This document shows positions 9,913-19,715 of a stretch of DNA of 52,007 nt, piece by piece. Position 1 is the stretch's first letter, and each line of letters opens with the position of its first letter. The notes under the pieces were generated by a model that was given only the letters and a program-made list of their open reading frames with translations, was not told the origin of the DNA and did no database searches. The translations under genes and the position numbers were made by a program. Origin of the DNA: Acidobacteriota bacterium (GTDB lineage Bacteria; Acidobacteriota; Terriglobia; UBA7540); contig CADDZE010000027.1 in assembly GCA_902812465.1 (NCBI GenBank), forward strand, positions 1 through 52,007, written 5' to 3'.

Positions 9913-10117
9913 TACGACTCCAAGATCTAGCGTGGCGCACCCATTGAAACCTTTCCCTGGTTTTGACGGCCGGAGTGCCCAGAACGCCGCTTCCCAAGCC
10001 CACAGAGACGGTGACGCTCAAAGTCTGCTCCGGAACACGCCAGATGCAGAGGCTCCCCACCCCACCACAGAAAGGCTGCACCTCTTCGCCAGGCGGCGGG
10101 GCTATAGCCGCGCATGG

Positions 10118-11317
10118 CTAGTTGTTCTCACTGACCCCGGAAAGCGATCGCAGGTGAAACGGACGCCTCCCGCCGTCATTCCCCAACGAGGCCAGAGGTG
10201 ACGCTCCAGCAACGGCCGGAAGAGGTCCAGAATGGTCGAATGTCCGGCGCGCCAGGCTCGCGACTTTGGCTTTGCACGCTGGCCTGACCACCGCTTGTTC
10301 GCGCACCCGCCCGTAGACGCGCAGGTAGTCGAGGGCCATGCGTTCTGCGGTGAATCGGCTCTCGAAAACGCGGCGGCAACGCTGGCGGTCCAATTGCGAC
10401 ACGTACCGGACCGCGACCACCGCCTCCTCCACATTGTCAACGATGTAGCCCGTGACGCCATCACTTACCACCTCGGGCACTGAGCCGCGGCGGAAGGCAA
10501 TCACCGGGGTTCCGCAAGCCATAGCTTCAATCATCACCAGTCCGAAGGGCTCTGGCCAGTCCAGCGGCATGAGCAAGGCCAGCGCCTTCCCTAGAAATTC
10601 CTCTTTCTCCCGCTCTCCGATCTCGCCAATGAACTCGACGAAGGGCTGATCCAGCAGCGGTCGGATGACCTCGCGAAAATACTCGCCGTCGGCGCGGTCG
10701 ACCTTGGCAGCAATCCGCAGCTTGATGCCGGTGCGGCGAGCAATCTCGATGGCTCGGTCGACACCCTTCTCCGGAGAGATCCGCCCCAAAAAAGCCAAGT
10801 AATCACCCGGCCGAAGGCTAGGCCGATAGAGGTCCACCGGTAGTCCGTGATAAACAGTCGCCTGCCAGTTCAGCCAAGGCAGCGGCCGGCGCTGGGCATC
10901 AGAAATTGAAACCACCGGCACGTCGCCGAACTCCCGGTAAAGAGGCACCAAATCGGGAATATCCAAGCGCCCGTGCAGAGTGGTCACGTGCGGGACGCGC
11001 TGGCGGCGGCTCAAAGGGAAGTGCAAGTAGTCGACGTGATAATGAATAATGTCGAAGTCTTCCGCGCGTTGCATCACCTGTTCCAGCATGAGGACGTGAT
11101 GAGCCAACTGGTCGATGCAGCGGGAATCCAGCCTCAGGGCCTGCGGGCACTGGGGAACCAGGCGAGCCGAGGTCACCGAATCGCGGCTGGCAAACAAAGT
11201 GACGTCATGGCCCTGGCGGACCAGCTCCTCAGTGAGATAGGAAACGACACGCTCGGTACCGCCGTAGAGCTTTGGGGGAACACTCTCATAGAGCGGCGCA
11301 ACTTGGGCGATCCTCAT
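10118..11317 (-). CDS. GT4-family glycosyltransferase
   Basis: A 399-residue GT-B retaining glycosyltransferase. The N-terminal domain starts MRIAQVAPLYESVPPKLYGGTERVV. The C-terminal nucleotide-sugar domain has LAFLGRISPEKGVDRAIEIA and the E-x7-E motif EPFGLVMIEAMACGTPVIAF. The acceptor is unknown. ATG 11317 is chosen because AGGAGGTG lies just upstream; a longer frame to 11371 has no such site. The gene is followed after 275 bases by the debranching-type enzyme, which suggests, but does not prove, a role in alpha-glucan or compatible-sugar synthesis. Confidence 0.88.
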   Translation of the reverse strand: MRIAQVAPLYESVPPKLYGGTERVVSYLTEELVRQGHDVTLFASRDSVTSARLVPQCPQALRLDSRCIDQLAHHVLMLEQVMQRAEDFDIIHYHVDYLHFPLSRRQRVPHVTTLHGRLDIPDLVPLYREFGDVPVVSISDAQRRPLPWLNWQATVYHGLPVDLYRPSLRPGDYLAFLGRISPEKGVDRAIEIARRTGIKLRIAAKVDRADGEYFREVIRPLLDQPFVEFIGEIGEREKEEFLGKALALLMPLDWPEPFGLVMIEAMACGTPVIAFRRGSVPEVVSDGVTGYIVDNVEEAVVAVRYVSQLDRQRCRRVFESRFTAERMALDYLRVYGRVREQAVVRPACKAKVASLARRTFDHSGPLPAVAGASPLASLGNDGGRRPFHLRSLSGVSENN

Positions 11318-11717
11318 GCGCACACCTCCTAAAAAATTTCTCTCTTTCTCCTTACGACTTCCTGAAGGCAACTAGCCAAAAAACCGCGTTGCCAAACGGA
11401 CCGGCGACTTCACATCGCCATGCTTCTGCGGTGTTCTGGAAGGCTTAAAAACCCCTCGTCATTCTTTCAAAAGCTCGCTAAGAACAAATCATACTCAAAC
11501 CGACCGCCTTTCGGCAAGAGGGCATTGGCCTTGGGCCCAGGACTGCTGCCGACCGAAGTGGGCAAAGCAACCGCCGCCCGACTCCACATGCACTGGTAGG
11601 GGACTCCCTCTGCCTCGATGTACGGTAGACTATCCATTATAACCGTGCTGCCATGAGGTCGCGCTCGTTGCGCAGTACGAGCAAAGAGTGGCACCCTTGG
11701 ATGGCCCGAAGACGGGA
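11318..11717. other. 400-base spacer upstream of GT4 and the arsM relic
   Basis: The stretch separates divergent units (GT4 on minus, arsM relic on plus). It has a T-rich block beside the GT4 ribosome site and an AT-rich TCCATTATAACC near 11631-11642 that could hold a promoter for the relic. No protein, RNA or clear repeat is supported. A 75-codon minus-strand frame (11467-11694) shows no recognisable feature. Confidence 0.5.
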
Positions 11718-12138
11718 ATGGAAGAACGCGAGCACTACGAAACAGGAGAACTCGTGAGTGTAGAACCGCCCTCAGAGAACATTAAGGAAGTTGTGAAGAC
11801 GAAATACAGGGAGGCCACCCTTTCCGACGTGGTGGTACGCGGCCGCGTGCCGCCGCAAATCTGCAAGAGCATCGAGTTGTGGGTGGGGTGCGTGGCCGGT
11901 GCTTTAGAAGAATCAGAGTATCGGGGCCAAGCTAGCTGCCGCCGGTTTCGAGCCTCGAATTGAGCCCACGCGGGTCTACGGGGTCGGGGACGACTCCCGT
12001 CAGTTTCTCGCCGCTCACGGAGTCGATGCCAACCCCATCGCCCCGGCTGTCGATGGCAAATTCATCAGTGCTTTCGTGCGGGCCTGCTTCTCAGCGGGCT
12101 TCAGGAACAGCAAGAGAACGGCGGAAGGCCCGGGATGA
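11718..12138 (+). pseudogene. arsM: Decayed arsenite S-adenosylmethyltransferase (ArsM)
   Basis: Two ends of an ArsM-type methyltransferase remain. The N-terminal piece, ENIKEVVKTKYREA, is joined directly and in frame to the late segment SDVVVRGRVPPQICKSIELW and WVGCVAGALEESEYRG. The reading frame is then lost by one extra C in the CC at 11927-11928. In the shifted frame the family tail continues as KLAAAGFEPRIEPTRVYGV ... FLAAHGVDANPIAPAVDGKFISAFVRA to TGA 12136-12138. The whole SAM-binding core (motif I and the arsenic-binding cysteine region) is missing, roughly half of the usual length. The product cannot be active. ATG 11718 is the likely original start; GTG 11688 and 11754 are alternatives. 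Confidence 0.82.
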
Positions 12139-12395
12139 TGGCAGGAACCCGATTTGGAAACGAACTCAGGCGATGGTACCGTCATGCCCAGCGACTTTTT
12201 CATGTGCTGGTGGGCTTGACCTTCCTGGCGCTGGCGGTTGCGGGCGCCTGGGTGTCGTTCGGCGAGTGGCGGGATTATCTGCGCACGCCGTCGGCCGGCG
12301 TGTGGAGGTTCGGAATCCTGGTGGGCTTCACCGTGATGCTGGTGATTCTGGGCCTTTATTCTTTTCTTAAAGCTCGCGGCGTTCGCGAGCGGTAG
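12135..12395 (+). CDS. Small two-helix membrane protein, unknown function
   Basis: An 86-residue protein with two predicted transmembrane helices (about 24-42, VLVGLTFLALAVAGAW, and 60-79, FGILVGFTVMLVILGLYSF) and positive ends, so probably in the inner membrane. I do not recognise the family. Its ATG (12135) overlaps the terminal TGA of the arsM relic as ATGATG, with GGAAGG upstream, so it was probably translated in coupling with arsM when that gene was intact. A second ATG at 12138 is possible. Confidence 0.55.
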   Translation: MMAGTRFGNELRRWYRHAQRLFHVLVGLTFLALAVAGAWVSFGEWRDYLRTPSAGVWRFGILVGFTVMLVILGLYSFLKARGVRER

Positions 12396-12632
12396 GCCAC
12401 CCAGACCGTTCGCCAGAAGGATCTGGCCTGAGCTTCATTGAACTCGAGAGCCCAACCCGTCTCCGCCGCCGCGGCGAGTGTGTCTCGAGTCTTTGAGCGA
12501 CACCGGCTGACCAACCAAAGCAAACCAGGTGAGGTTCTGTCGAGCACAAACGCGGAATAGGCCGTACCCCCAGTGGTCCGGAGCACTGTCACGAGGTTCG
12601 CACCTGCGAAATCCAGCAGTGTGAGGTCATTC

Positions 12633-14237
12633 ATGAAAGATGACCAAGCTCAGGGTGCCGCCGAGACGGTCACCGGTCCGGCGGAGCCAAAGTATTTCTA
12701 CCGTCCGGAGGACCTTCGCGACTGGGACTTCGAGCGCGACCTCGGTTCTCCCGGGGAATACCCCTTCACGCGGGGCATCTACCCTAACCTCTACCGCGAC
12801 CGCCTGTGGACGATGCGGCAGTACGCAGGTTACGGCACCGCCGCCGAGTCCAATGCGCGCTACCGTTACCTGCTCGCGCAAGGCAGCACCGGGCTCTCTG
12901 TGGCCTTCGACCTTCCCACGCAGATCGGCCTCGATTCCGACCATCCCCTGGCCCAGGGGGAGGTCGGCAGAGTCGGTGTGGCCATCGACTCACTGGCGGA
13001 CATGGAGGCGCTCTTCGAAGGTATTCCTTTGGACCGCGTGTCCACCTCCATGACCATTAATTCCACGGCCGCCATCCTGCTAGCGCTCTACTTCGCGGTG
13101 GCGGAGCAGCAAGGCGTCCCGCTCGCAAAGCTGTCGGGCACGGTGCAAAACGATATCCTCAAAGAATATATCGCGCGTGGGACTTATATCTATCCCCTCA
13201 AGCCGGCGCTGCGGATTGTGACGGACATCTTCTCCTTTTGCCACGAGCATGCCCCGCTGTGGAACACCATTTCGATCAGCGGGTACCACATCCGTGAAGC
13301 AGGTTCGACCGCGGTGCAGGAGCTCGCCTTCACCCTCGGCAACGCGATCGCTTACGTTCAGGCAGCCGTCGATCGCGGGCTGGCGGTCGACGACTTCGCC
13401 CCTCGCCTCTCTTTCTTCCTGAACTCCCATAACGGCTTCCTGGAGGAAGTGGCTAAGTTTCGGGCTGCGCGCCGCCTTTGGGCCCGGATTATGCGCGAGC
13501 GGTTTAAAGCCAGAAATCCCCGTTCCTGGATGTTCCGCTTTCACACCCAAACCGGAGGGAGCACGCTGACCGCTCAACAGCCCGACGTCAACCTGGTACG
13601 AGTCACGCTGCAGGCGCTGGCAGCGGTCCTGGGCGGCACGCAGTCCCTGCATACGAACGCCCGGGACGAAGCTCTGGGCTTGCCCACCCAAGCCTCGGCG
13701 CTCATCGCGCTGCGCACGCAGCAGATTATCGCGCATGAGAGTGGCGTAGCGAACACGGTCGATCCGCTCGGCGGCTCGTATTGCATCGAAAGCCTCACCA
13801 ACGAGATGGAGAGGGGAGCCGAAGAGTACTTGTGCAAGATTGACGCTATGGGCGGGATGCTGCCCGCCATCGAAAGCGGATACATCCAGCGGGAGATCCA
13901 ACAGGCGGCTTACGAGTATCAGCGTGCCATCGAACGCGGCGACCAGGTAGTGGTGGGCGTCAACCGCTATAAGGACTCCGCCAGCCCGTCGCTGCCCATC
14001 CTGCGCATTGACCCCGCCATCGAGCGAGCCCAGGTCGAGCGACTGCGGCAACTACGAGCCCGCCGTGATCCGTCACGCGTCGCCCGCGCGCTGGCCCAGG
14101 TGGAGGAAGCCGCTCGCTCCGAGGCCAACTTGATGCCGGCCATCCTCGAGGCCGTCAGGGCTTACGCTACTGTGGGTGAGATCGCCGATGCCTTGCGGCG
14201 GGTCTTCGGAGAGTACCGGGAGGCCGCGGTGACCTGA
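12633..14237 (+). CDS. Methylmalonyl-CoA mutase, large (substrate-binding) subunit
   Basis: A 534-residue TIM-barrel acyl-CoA mutase subunit lacking the C-terminal B12-binding domain, so it must pair with a separate cobalamin-binding subunit not encoded in this window. It interconverts (R)-methylmalonyl-CoA and succinyl-CoA in propionate metabolism. Two substrate-determining positions favour methylmalonyl-CoA: Y64 in RQYAGYGT and R194 in KPALRIVTD; isobutyryl-CoA mutases have F and Q there. Other hallmarks are [45 protein letters not shown] and [21 protein letters not shown] 12633 follows GTGAGG; the frame extends to 12573 but that part is not family-like. Confidence 0.9.
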   Translation: MKDDQAQGAAETVTGPAEPKYFYRPEDLRDWDFERDLGSPGEYPFTRGIYPNLYRDRLWTMRQYAGYGTAAESNARYRYLLAQGSTGLSVAFDLPTQIGLDSDHPLAQGEVGRVGVAIDSLADMEALFEGIPLDRVSTSMTINSTAAILLALYFAVAEQQGVPLAKLSGTVQNDILKEYIARGTYIYPLKPALRIVTDIFSFCHEHAPLWNTISISGYHIREAGSTAVQELAFTLGNAIAYVQAAVDRGLAVDDFAPRLSFFLNSHNGFLEEVAKFRAARRLWARIMRERFKARNPRSWMFRFHTQTGGSTLTAQQPDVNLVRVTLQALAAVLGGTQSLHTNARDEALGLPTQASALIALRTQQIIAHESGVANTVDPLGGSYCIESLTNEMERGAEEYLCKIDAMGGMLPAIESGYIQREIQQAAYEYQRAIERGDQVVVGVNRYKDSASPSLPILRIDPAIERAQVERLRQLRARRDPSRVARALAQVEEAARSEANLMPAILEAVRAYATVGEIADALRRVFGEYREAAVT

Positions 14238-14343
14238 CCGCAAGGCATGCCACAACCCGCGGGAGAATTCTCGCACTCGGGCCCCAGTCGCCTGGTTCCA
14301 TCCTGGCCCTCGCCTGGGCTCGAAGGACCTGCATACCGAATTC

Positions 14344-16080
14344 TCATCGCGCTTCATAGACCACTTTGCCACCCACGATGGTCATCACCACGGAAGCATC
14401 CTTGATCTTTTCCGGCGGAACGGCGAAGAGGTCATCCGAAAGGACAATGAGGTCGGCGAGCTTGCCGGGGGCAATGGTTCCTTTGTCTTTTTCCTGGAAG
14501 GCCGCGTAGGCGCTGCCCTGCGTGTAGGCGCGCAAGGCCTGGTCGAGGGTCAGCTTCTGCTCGGGGAACCAGCCTTCCGGATGCTTACCGTCGAGCGTTG
14601 CTCGTGTGACTGCCGCGTAGACACCCAGCAGCGGATTCAGCGGAGCCACCGGCCAGTCCGTGCCGAAGGCCAGCGGAGCACCCGCGTCGAGCATGGAGCG
14701 CCAGGCGTAGCTCCAGCGCGCCCGCTCGCGTCCGATGCGCTTTTCCGCCCAGCGACCGTCGTCAATGGCATGGTAAGGCTGCATGGAGGCGATAACGCCC
14801 AGCCTGGCGAACCGCGCGAAGTCCTCGGGGCGGACGTGCTGCGCATGCTCGATGCGAAAGCGGTGCGCCGCCGGATGATCACCGCCCACACGGGCAAAGA
14901 TGTCCAGCATTTCGGCGTTGGCCCGCGTGCCGATGGCATGAATGGCTATCTGGATGTGTGCTCGGTCGGCGTCGCGCACATAGGCTTCCATCTTCGAAGG
15001 AGGATTCATCAAAGGCAGGGGCAAGCCGCGGTTCTGGGGGTCGTCTACGTAAGGAGCATCCATCCAGGCGGTACGCGAGCCGAGTGATCCGTCAGCAAAA
15101 CCCTTGACGGCTCCCAGTTGAATGAAATCGCTGCCCATATCCTCGGAAAGCCCGGCCTCGGCCAGTCGCTTCCACTCGACGATGGGGACCAGTTCGTAGA
15201 AGCGGCAGGTGAGCCAACCCTCCCGCTCGGCGCGCCGCAAAAGCTCGATCTCTCCCGTGAACTCGCCGTCCGGCGTATTCCCGCCCAGGTTCATGTCCTG
15301 CACGGACGTCACGCCGACGCGCCGCGCTTCGGCCAGCCCCGCACGGACCGCGTCCTCAAACTCTTCGCGGCTCGGATTGGGAATCACCCGCTCGACCAGC
15401 GCCTGGGCCGCGTCCTTCAGGATGCCCGTCGGCTCGCCCGTCTTCGGATCGCGGACGATCACGCCCCCCACCGGATCTCTCATATCGCGGCTAATGCCGG
15501 CAAGCTTCAAGGCCAGCGAATTAGCTAAGCCCGCATGGCCATCGTAGCGGCTGAGATACACGGGATTCGAAGGCGTGACCGCGTCGATCATCCAGCGCGT
15601 GGGCAGTCGGGCGTCCGGCCACGCCTCTTCGTCCCAGCTGCCGCCCAGCATCCATCGCCCCGGCTTCATCGATTTCGCCTTTTCGGCGATCCGCTGCACG
15701 AAGTCTTGTTCATCGCGGGTGCGCTTGAGGTCGATCTCCAGAAGCTGGAAACTGCCATCGACAAAGTGGACGTGGTCGTCAATGAATCCCGGCATGGCGA
15801 AGCGGCCTTGCAGGTCCAGCACCCTCGTATTGGGGCCGATATACATCCGAATCTGTTCGTCGTCGCCCACCGCCAGGATCCGCCCGTTGGCGGCTGCCAC
15901 CGCTTCGACAAAGCTTCCGGGTGCAGTCTTCTGGCCCGGACCTGCATAGGGTTCACCCGTCCAAATTTTGCCGTGGAGCAAAATGACGTCGGCTCCCCGC
16001 GGCAATTCGGCCGGCGTGGTCACAACAAATGCCATGATGAGCAAGGGAACTGCCAGGAGGGCGTGGGAAAAGTAAGTCAT
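14344..16080 (-). CDS. Secreted metal-dependent amidohydrolase (YtcJ/NfdA-like, amidohydrolase family 3)
   Basis: A 578-residue amidohydrolase with an N-terminal signal (HALLAVPLLIMAFVV). The metal-binding IDDHVHF, the later RIEHAQHV and the catalytic-aspartate segment FGTDWPVAPLNPL are present. PYHAIDDGRWAEKRIG and GTIAPGKLADLIVLSDD are typical of the YtcJ subgroup. Substrates in this group are poorly known (N-formyl or N-acyl compounds in NfdA), so no substrate is assigned. It lies 58 bases downstream of leuB on the same strand and may be read through from the leu genes, but a role in leucine synthesis is not expected. Confidence 0.85.
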   Translation of the reverse strand: MTYFSHALLAVPLLIMAFVVTTPAELPRGADVILLHGKIWTGEPYAGPGQKTAPGSFVEAVAAANGRILAVGDDEQIRMYIGPNTRVLDLQGRFAMPGFIDDHVHFVDGSFQLLEIDLKRTRDEQDFVQRIAEKAKSMKPGRWMLGGSWDEEAWPDARLPTRWMIDAVTPSNPVYLSRYDGHAGLANSLALKLAGISRDMRDPVGGVIVRDPKTGEPTGILKDAAQALVERVIPNPSREEFEDAVRAGLAEARRVGVTSVQDMNLGGNTPDGEFTGEIELLRRAEREGWLTCRFYELVPIVEWKRLAEAGLSEDMGSDFIQLGAVKGFADGSLGSRTAWMDAPYVDDPQNRGLPLPLMNPPSKMEAYVRDADRAHIQIAIHAIGTRANAEMLDIFARVGGDHPAAHRFRIEHAQHVRPEDFARFARLGVIASMQPYHAIDDGRWAEKRIGRERARWSYAWRSMLDAGAPLAFGTDWPVAPLNPLLGVYAAVTRATLDGKHPEGWFPEQKLTLDQALRAYTQGSAYAAFQEKDKGTIAPGKLADLIVLSDDLFAVPPEKIKDASVVMTIVGGKVVYEAR

Positions 16081-16138
16081 AAATGTCTGGATGTCGGACG
16101 GAAAAGGTCTCGAAGTTACTCGACGCTGGACTCTCGGA

Positions 16139-17260
16139 CTACCTCTTCTTGCGAGGGTGCGTCGCCTGCTGGCCGGACTTGAGAATCCGCTTCACCTCGA
16201 TGGCGATCAGGTCACCCATGCGCGAAGTGGAAACGGGGCGGCTGCGTCCGGGAAAATCCGCGGTGCGAACACCGCGCTTGAGCACTCTTTCGATGGCGGC
16301 TTCGATGGCTTGGGCCGCCGCTTCCATGCGACAGGAATACCTCAGCATCATGGCACCGCAGGCGATGGCTGCCACCGGGTTGGCGCGCTTGCGCCCAGCA
16401 ATGTCCGGAGCGGAGCCGTGGATCGGCTCGTAAAGGGCGTAGCGCTCGCCCAGGCTGGCCGACGGCAAAAGCCCAATCGAGCCCGAGAGCACCGCGGATT
16501 CGTCACTGAGGATGTCACCAAACATGTTGCTGGTGAGTATCACGTCGAAGCGCGTCGGCTTTTCGATGAGCTGCATGGCGCAGTTGTCGACGTACAGGTG
16601 GTCGAGTTGCACGTCCGGGTAGGAACGGCCGATGCGCGTCACCACTTCGCGCCACAAGCGCGAGGACTCGAGCACGTTGGCTTTGTCCACGGAGGTCACA
16701 TGGTTGCGCCGCACGCGCGCGAGCTGAAAGGCTCGGTGGGCCACTCGTTCAATCTCGTGCTCGCGGTAGACTTCCGTGTTGATGCCAATGCGTTCCCCAT
16801 CGCGCGCGAAGATACCGCGCGGGTTGCCAAAATAGATACCGCCCAGCAACTCCCGCACTATCACCAGGTCCGTGCCCCGCACGATGTCCGGCTTCAAGCT
16901 TGAGATGCCAACCAGCGAGTCCAACACCTTGGCCGGCCGAAGGTTAACGTAAAGCCCCAGCCTTTGACGGAGTTGCAGCAGGCCCTGCTCCGGACGCACT
17001 TCCGGGCGCTTATTGTCCCACTGCGGGCCCCCTACGGCGCCAAGAAGGATCGCGTGGGAGTTGTTGCAAATGGAGATGGTTTCGGCAGGCAGCGGAACGG
17101 CCGTTGCATCCACGGCGCAGCCACCTATCAGCCCTTCCTGAAATAGGAAGAGCGGGCCCTGTACCTCTTCAACCGCCTTCAGGACCTTTACCGCCTCAGC
17201 TACGACCTCGGGGCCAATGCCGTCACCTGGTAGAACGGCGACCCGGAAAAGTCCCTGCAT
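16139..17260 (-). CDS. leuB: 3-isopropylmalate dehydrogenase
   Basis: NAD-dependent oxidative decarboxylation of 3-isopropylmalate in leucine synthesis. The 373-residue product has VAVLPGDGIGPEV at the N-terminus, LLGAVGGPQWD, LRPAKVLDSL, the isopropylmalate signature loop REHEIERVAHRAF, DKANVLESSRLWREV, and the NAD-site GSAPDIAGRKRANPVAAI. Length is normal. ATG 17260 has no Shine-Dalgarno; a promoter-like TATAGT lies 12 bases before it. It sits 196 bases after leuA on the same strand. leuC and leuD are not in the window. Confidence 0.95.
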   Translation of the reverse strand: MQGLFRVAVLPGDGIGPEVVAEAVKVLKAVEEVQGPLFLFQEGLIGGCAVDATAVPLPAETISICNNSHAILLGAVGGPQWDNKRPEVRPEQGLLQLRQRLGLYVNLRPAKVLDSLVGISSLKPDIVRGTDLVIVRELLGGIYFGNPRGIFARDGERIGINTEVYREHEIERVAHRAFQLARVRRNHVTSVDKANVLESSRLWREVVTRIGRSYPDVQLDHLYVDNCAMQLIEKPTRFDVILTSNMFGDILSDESAVLSGSIGLLPSASLGERYALYEPIHGSAPDIAGRKRANPVAAIACGAMMLRYSCRMEAAAQAIEAAIERVLKRGVRTADFPGRSRPVSTSRMGDLIAIEVKRILKSGQQATHPRKKR

Positions 17261-17272
17261 AGTCTTGCCATA

Positions 17273-17301
17273 ACTATAGCGGTATGGACCTGGAAATGCA
17301 A
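17273..17301 (-). promoter_or_regulatory. Candidate promoter for leuB with a very short leader
   Basis: On the minus strand, TTGCAT (17301-17296) and TATAGT (17278-17273) are separated by 17 bases. Transcription would begin about 6 bases before the leuB ATG, giving a nearly leaderless mRNA, which agrees with the lack of a ribosome-binding site. The -35 match is only partial. Confidence 0.4.
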
Positions 17302-17456
17302 GAGAACCTAGAAGTTGGGGTCAGCCAAGTCTTATCTCGAGCGCGGGGCTACGTCTAAGTCTAAGGAAATACGAGCATTCTCCCTTTGCTCGGTACTTGC
17401 ATCTAACCTTTTGATTCTACGCCACTTATGTGATAAACGAGGGCTATGCCTAGGGG

Positions 17457-19046
17457 TTAATAACCCGCTGGAAAGAGTTGATTTACGCGCTCGTCGGCAT
17501 GGACGCCTGCCGCTGCCGCTCTTCGAGCCTGTTGAGCTTGTAATTCGTACACCGCCTTGTTCGCCGCCTGAAGGTAGGACCGGGCGGCAGCCTCGACCAC
17601 GTTGTGGCTGCTCGCCTGGCCGCTGAATTCGCGGCCCTCAAAGCGCGCCCGGACCACCACCTCGGCCACTCCATCCGTCCCGGAACCCACCGTGTGCACA
17701 GAGAAATCAACGATTGTTCCTGGGATGCCGATGATGCGGTCAATCGCGCGGAAAGCGGCGTCGCAGGGTCCTTGGGCGGTGGCGGAATCGTGGTAGACCT
17801 GGCCATCGCGCTCGAGCTCGATGGTAGCGGTGGAAGGACCTTCGGTCGACGCGACGGTCTGGAAGGAGCGCAGGCTGTAGGTTTCCGGCAGGTGATCGAA
17901 GCCTTCGCGCACGATCGCGATCAGGTCCTCGTCGTAAACCTGCTTTTTCCGGTCAGCTAAACGGCAAAACTGCTGGTAGGCGCGATCCAGTTCCGGCTTG
18001 CTGAGACTATAGCCGAGTTCCTCGAACCGCTTGGCTAGCGCGTGCCGGCCCGAGTGCTTGCCTAGCACAATTTCATTCGAAGACATTCCCACCGTCTGCG
18101 GAGTGATAATCTCGTAAGTGATGGCATTCTTCAGGACGCCATCCTGGTGGATGCCCGCTTCGTGGGCAAACGCGTTGCGTCCCACGATGGCTTTGTTCCG
18201 CTGCACTTCCACGCCGGTGAGGCGCGTGAGGAGCTGGCTCGACGCATACAGCTCTTCGGTACGAATTTCGGTGTAGACCGGCAAGGCGTCGCGACGGACG
18301 TAGATGGCCATCACGACCTCTTCCAGCGCCGCGTTGCCCGCGCGCTCACCAATGCCGTTGATGGTGCACTCCACTTGCCGGGCCCCGCCCCGTATGCCGG
18401 CCAGCGTATTAGCCACCGCCAGCCCCAGGTCGTTGTGGGTGTGGGTGCTGAGCATCACACGGTCCATGCCAGGCACTTTGGCCTTCACGTCGGCAAACAT
18501 CTGTTCGTATTCGGGCTCCAGGCAATAACCAACTGTGTCCGGCAGATTTAGCACAGTGGCGCCAGCCTCGACCGCAGCATGGCAGCACTCGATGAGGTAG
18601 GCGCGATCGGTGCGGCCCGCATCCTCGGGGGAAAACTCGACGTCCGCGCAGTAAGACTTGGCATAGCCCACCGCCCAACTAATCTGCTTCAGCACTTCCT
18701 CACGCGTCTTGCGCAGCTTGTAACGCAGGTGGACGTCCGAGGTGGCGAGAAAGGTATGAATGCGTGGACGCGCGGCGCCCTTCAGGGCTTGCCACGCGCG
18801 GTCGATGTCAAGCTGGCTGGCGCGAGCGAGGGCCGCGATTACGGGGCGGCGGATTTCCGCCGCGATCGCTTGCACTGCTTCGAAGTCGCCCTGGGAAGCA
18901 ACAGGGAAACCGGCTTCAAGGATGTCGACACCCAGGCGGTCAAGCTGGCGAGCCATCTCGAGCTTCTCCTCGAGATTCATGCTGCAGCCGGGGGACTGCT
19001 CGCCGTCGCGCAACGTAGTGTCAAAAATGTAAACCTTTTCTGGCAT
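17457..19046 (-). CDS. leuA: 2-isopropylmalate synthase
   Basis: Condenses acetyl-CoA and 2-ketoisovalerate in the first committed step of leucine synthesis. The 529-residue protein has [17 protein letters not shown] (R13 and D14 catalytic), the metal-binding [14 protein letters not shown] and the [15 protein letters not shown] signature. The C-terminal LeuA regulatory domain (about 380-510), through which leucine usually inhibits the enzyme, is present, ending in the segment [20 protein letters not shown]. It is a full-length bacterial-type LeuA. ATG 19046 follows ACGGAG. Upstream lies a 700-base spacer with repeats, one of which points into this gene. Confidence 0.95.
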   Translation of the reverse strand: MPEKVYIFDTTLRDGEQSPGCSMNLEEKLEMARQLDRLGVDILEAGFPVASQGDFEAVQAIAAEIRRPVIAALARASQLDIDRAWQALKGAARPRIHTFLATSDVHLRYKLRKTREEVLKQISWAVGYAKSYCADVEFSPEDAGRTDRAYLIECCHAAVEAGATVLNLPDTVGYCLEPEYEQMFADVKAKVPGMDRVMLSTHTHNDLGLAVANTLAGIRGGARQVECTINGIGERAGNAALEEVVMAIYVRRDALPVYTEIRTEELYASSQLLTRLTGVEVQRNKAIVGRNAFAHEAGIHQDGVLKNAITYEIITPQTVGMSSNEIVLGKHSGRHALAKRFEELGYSLSKPELDRAYQQFCRLADRKKQVYDEDLIAIVREGFDHLPETYSLRSFQTVASTEGPSTATIELERDGQVYHDSATAQGPCDAAFRAIDRIIGIPGTIVDFSVHTVGSGTDGVAEVVVRARFEGREFSGQASSHNVVEAAARSYLQAANKAVYELQAQQARRAAAAGVHADERVNQLFPAGY

Positions 19047-19252
19047 TGTCCACTCCGTTTGTTAGCGGCTCTCGGGGTCTGGAGCTCTGATTGTCCTACC
19101 GGTCGGTCGGTCCGGTCAAGTCCCCTCTGCGGTCCTCCTTCCTTGCCAGCAAGCTCCTACGCAGATTTCTGTCCGCGGTTGCTGAGCCGCTTCCACCCCG
19201 GCCCGACCCAGCCGAGTGCGCTTTGAGCGATCCTTGCCGGCGCCTCGGTCCT

Positions 19253-19292
19253 GTGTTTTCAACCGGATTTCCGGTTCGTTTCGTCAAATGCA
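19253..19292 (-). repeat. Copy A of the recurring intergenic element
   Basis: Plus-strand form: TTTTCAA, nine variable bases, then CGGTTCGTTTCGTCAAAT. On the minus strand it reads TTTGACGAAACGAACCGG toward leuA. The variable part makes a perfect inverted repeat AACCGG-AAAT-CCGGTT in this copy. About 32 of 40 positions agree with copy B. Confidence 0.65.
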
Positions 19293-19442
19293 TCTCTCGT
19301 GCACCACCCATGCGCTAGGCACAAGGCTCCTCAGCCGACCGTCCGCCCTGCAGCAGGCACATCGGGCAGCGAAGCCGGCGCTCAGGATGCGCAGGAACAG
19401 GCGAAACCGAGTCTCGCCGGCACCTCCGGAAAGTGTCCTCTC

Positions 19443-19482
19443 GTGTTTTCAATCACATATCCGGTTCGTTTTGGCAAAAACC
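19443..19482 (-). repeat. Copy B of the recurring intergenic element
   Basis: Plus-strand form: TTTTCAA, nine bases, then CGGTTCGTTTTGGCAAAA. It lies exactly 190 bases from copy A and in the same direction, toward leuA. The sequences before both copies also resemble each other (GCCGGC then CCTC), so the repeat unit may be longer than the 40-base core. Confidence 0.65.
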
Positions 19483-19715
19483 GGCTGCGTTTGCGGGCAT
19501 TGAGCGCTGCACCGCTCGCTCAGGTGCGAGCTCGGATAGACTGTTACAAACCGCACTTTGCATACAAAGCGCACCGTGAATAGAAAGCCGAGGGCGCGGT
19601 CTACAGGTGCAGCGGGAGCAGTATAAGGGGCGAAGGCCGGAGTTCAGCCAATCGTCATTTTTGTCGCAAACGCACGCATGGTAACGGCCGGGGAACCTTG
19701 CGATTCCGGGAGTGT

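Noticed and set aside
8244-9947. Plus-strand open frame of 567 codons opposite the debranching-type enzyme
   Set aside because: Composition and lack of motifs mark it as a shadow of the real minus-strand gene, which has family motifs along its whole length.
11467-11694. 75-codon minus-strand frame in the GT4-arsM spacer
   Set aside because: No hydrophobic segment, motif or ribosome site supports it, although it is not overlapped by another gene.
12356-12634. 92-codon minus-strand frame between the small membrane protein and the mutase
   Set aside because: It overlaps the end of the membrane-protein gene and has no recognisable feature; it remains only a weak possibility.
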